Shown piece by piece: positions 6,213 through 6,276 of a DNA stretch of 6,276 nucleotides. Each line of letters opens with the position of its first letter. Position 1 is the first letter of the stretch. The stretch spans positions 1 to 6,276 of the forward strand of contig JAKDLE010000185.1 of NCBI GenBank assembly GCA_030453005.1, written 5' to 3'. The position numbers and the translations under genes are program-made. The notes below the pieces were generated by a model. It was not told where the DNA came from. It searched no databases and was given only the letters and a program-made list of their open reading frames with translations. Source of the DNA: Pseudonocardia sp. (lineage in GTDB: Bacteria > Actinomycetota > Actinomycetes > Mycobacteriales > Pseudonocardiaceae).

Positions 6213-6233
6213 TGCACCGGGCGGTACGGTGCA
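6213..6233. promoter_or_regulatory. 7-bp inverted repeat overlapping a -10 box, possible operator
   Basis: TGCACCG at 6213-6219 and CGGTGCA at 6227-6233 are perfect inverted copies around a 7-base centre. The right arm covers most of the -10 hexamer TACGGT (6225-6230). This is where a dimeric repressor would block the rightward promoter. A hairpin terminator for the preceding gene is the alternative, but no T-run follows. Confidence 0.4.
6225..6230 (+). promoter_or_regulatory. -10 hexamer TACGGT of a leaderless promoter
   Basis: TACGGT fits TANNNT and lies six bases before the GTG at 6237, a spacing that gives a leaderless or nearly leaderless transcript. No Shine-Dalgarno sequence precedes that GTG. 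No clear -35 is visible. Confidence 0.4.
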
Positions 6234-6236
6234 TCC

Positions 6237-6276
6237 GTGTCGGTGACTGCGGGGGTCGAGGTGGCCGGGTTGGTGC
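6237..6276 (+). CDS. 5' end of an unidentified gene (partial)
   Basis: Thirteen codons beginning MSVTAGVEVAGLV run off the right edge. The start is supported by the TACGGT hexamer six bases upstream and the lack of any competing ribosome-binding site. The V-E-V-A-G-L-V run resembles the first strand of many ABC-transporter ATPases (x-E-V-x-G-L-x-K-R-Y-G), but the Walker A that would prove it lies outside the window. Function is therefore not assigned. Confidence 0.35.
   Translation, partial: MSVTAGVEVAGLV

Overview
The window is very GC-rich. Its gene content points to a mycolata-type or Pseudonocardiales-type actinomycete (Pseudonocardia, Saccharopolyspora, Amycolatopsis or a relative). The evidence is a decaprenyl-phosphoribose synthase of the Rv3806c type beside its PAP2 phosphatase, which implies an arabinogalactan cell wall. 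Other support comes from GTG starts, several TANNNT -10 boxes placed for leaderless transcription, and a Gram-positive-type LexA box. The genus is an inference.

Left edge (1-654): the first 21 codons of a minus-strand gene run off the window. A near-perfect SOS box overlaps its start codon; this start arrangement resembles DUF222/13E12 HNH endonuclease genes. Next to it lies a short, frameshifted remnant of an IS5-family DDE transposase. Positions 72-191 and about 560-641 show nothing I can name.

Centre-left (655-1467): a complete Cof-type HAD phosphatase with all four HAD motifs, probably started by a leaderless promoter.

Centre (1521-5055): a tightly packed four-gene operon of PAP2 phosphatase, UbiA-family decaprenyl-phosphate phosphoribosyltransferase, rmlA and rmlB. 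Each junction is a 4-base ATGA or GTGA overlap. The first two genes supply the decaprenyl-phospho-ribose/arabinose branch. The last two make dTDP-4-keto-6-deoxyglucose on the way to dTDP-rhamnose, the sugar of the arabinogalactan linker. The operon therefore groups two precursor branches of the same wall polymer. rmlC and rmlD are not in the window. The PAP2 gene begins in a 15-bp repeat encoding pentapeptides of the form M-x-x-x-P. The only good Shine-Dalgarno sequence sits before a copy that is one base short, so the apparent original start is out of frame.

Right (5056-6276): a three-copy 22-bp repeat precedes an N-terminally truncated AAA_14/DUF4143 ATPase that lacks its Walker motifs. At the edge, the first 13 codons of another gene follow a leaderless-type promoter overlaid by a 7-bp inverted repeat.

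Most of the window is ordinary core metabolism plus decayed accessory DNA. I see no convincing new multi-gene system. The best leads are the out-of-frame repeat at the PAP2 start, the SOS box on the start codon at the left edge, and the 22-bp repeats before the broken ATPase.
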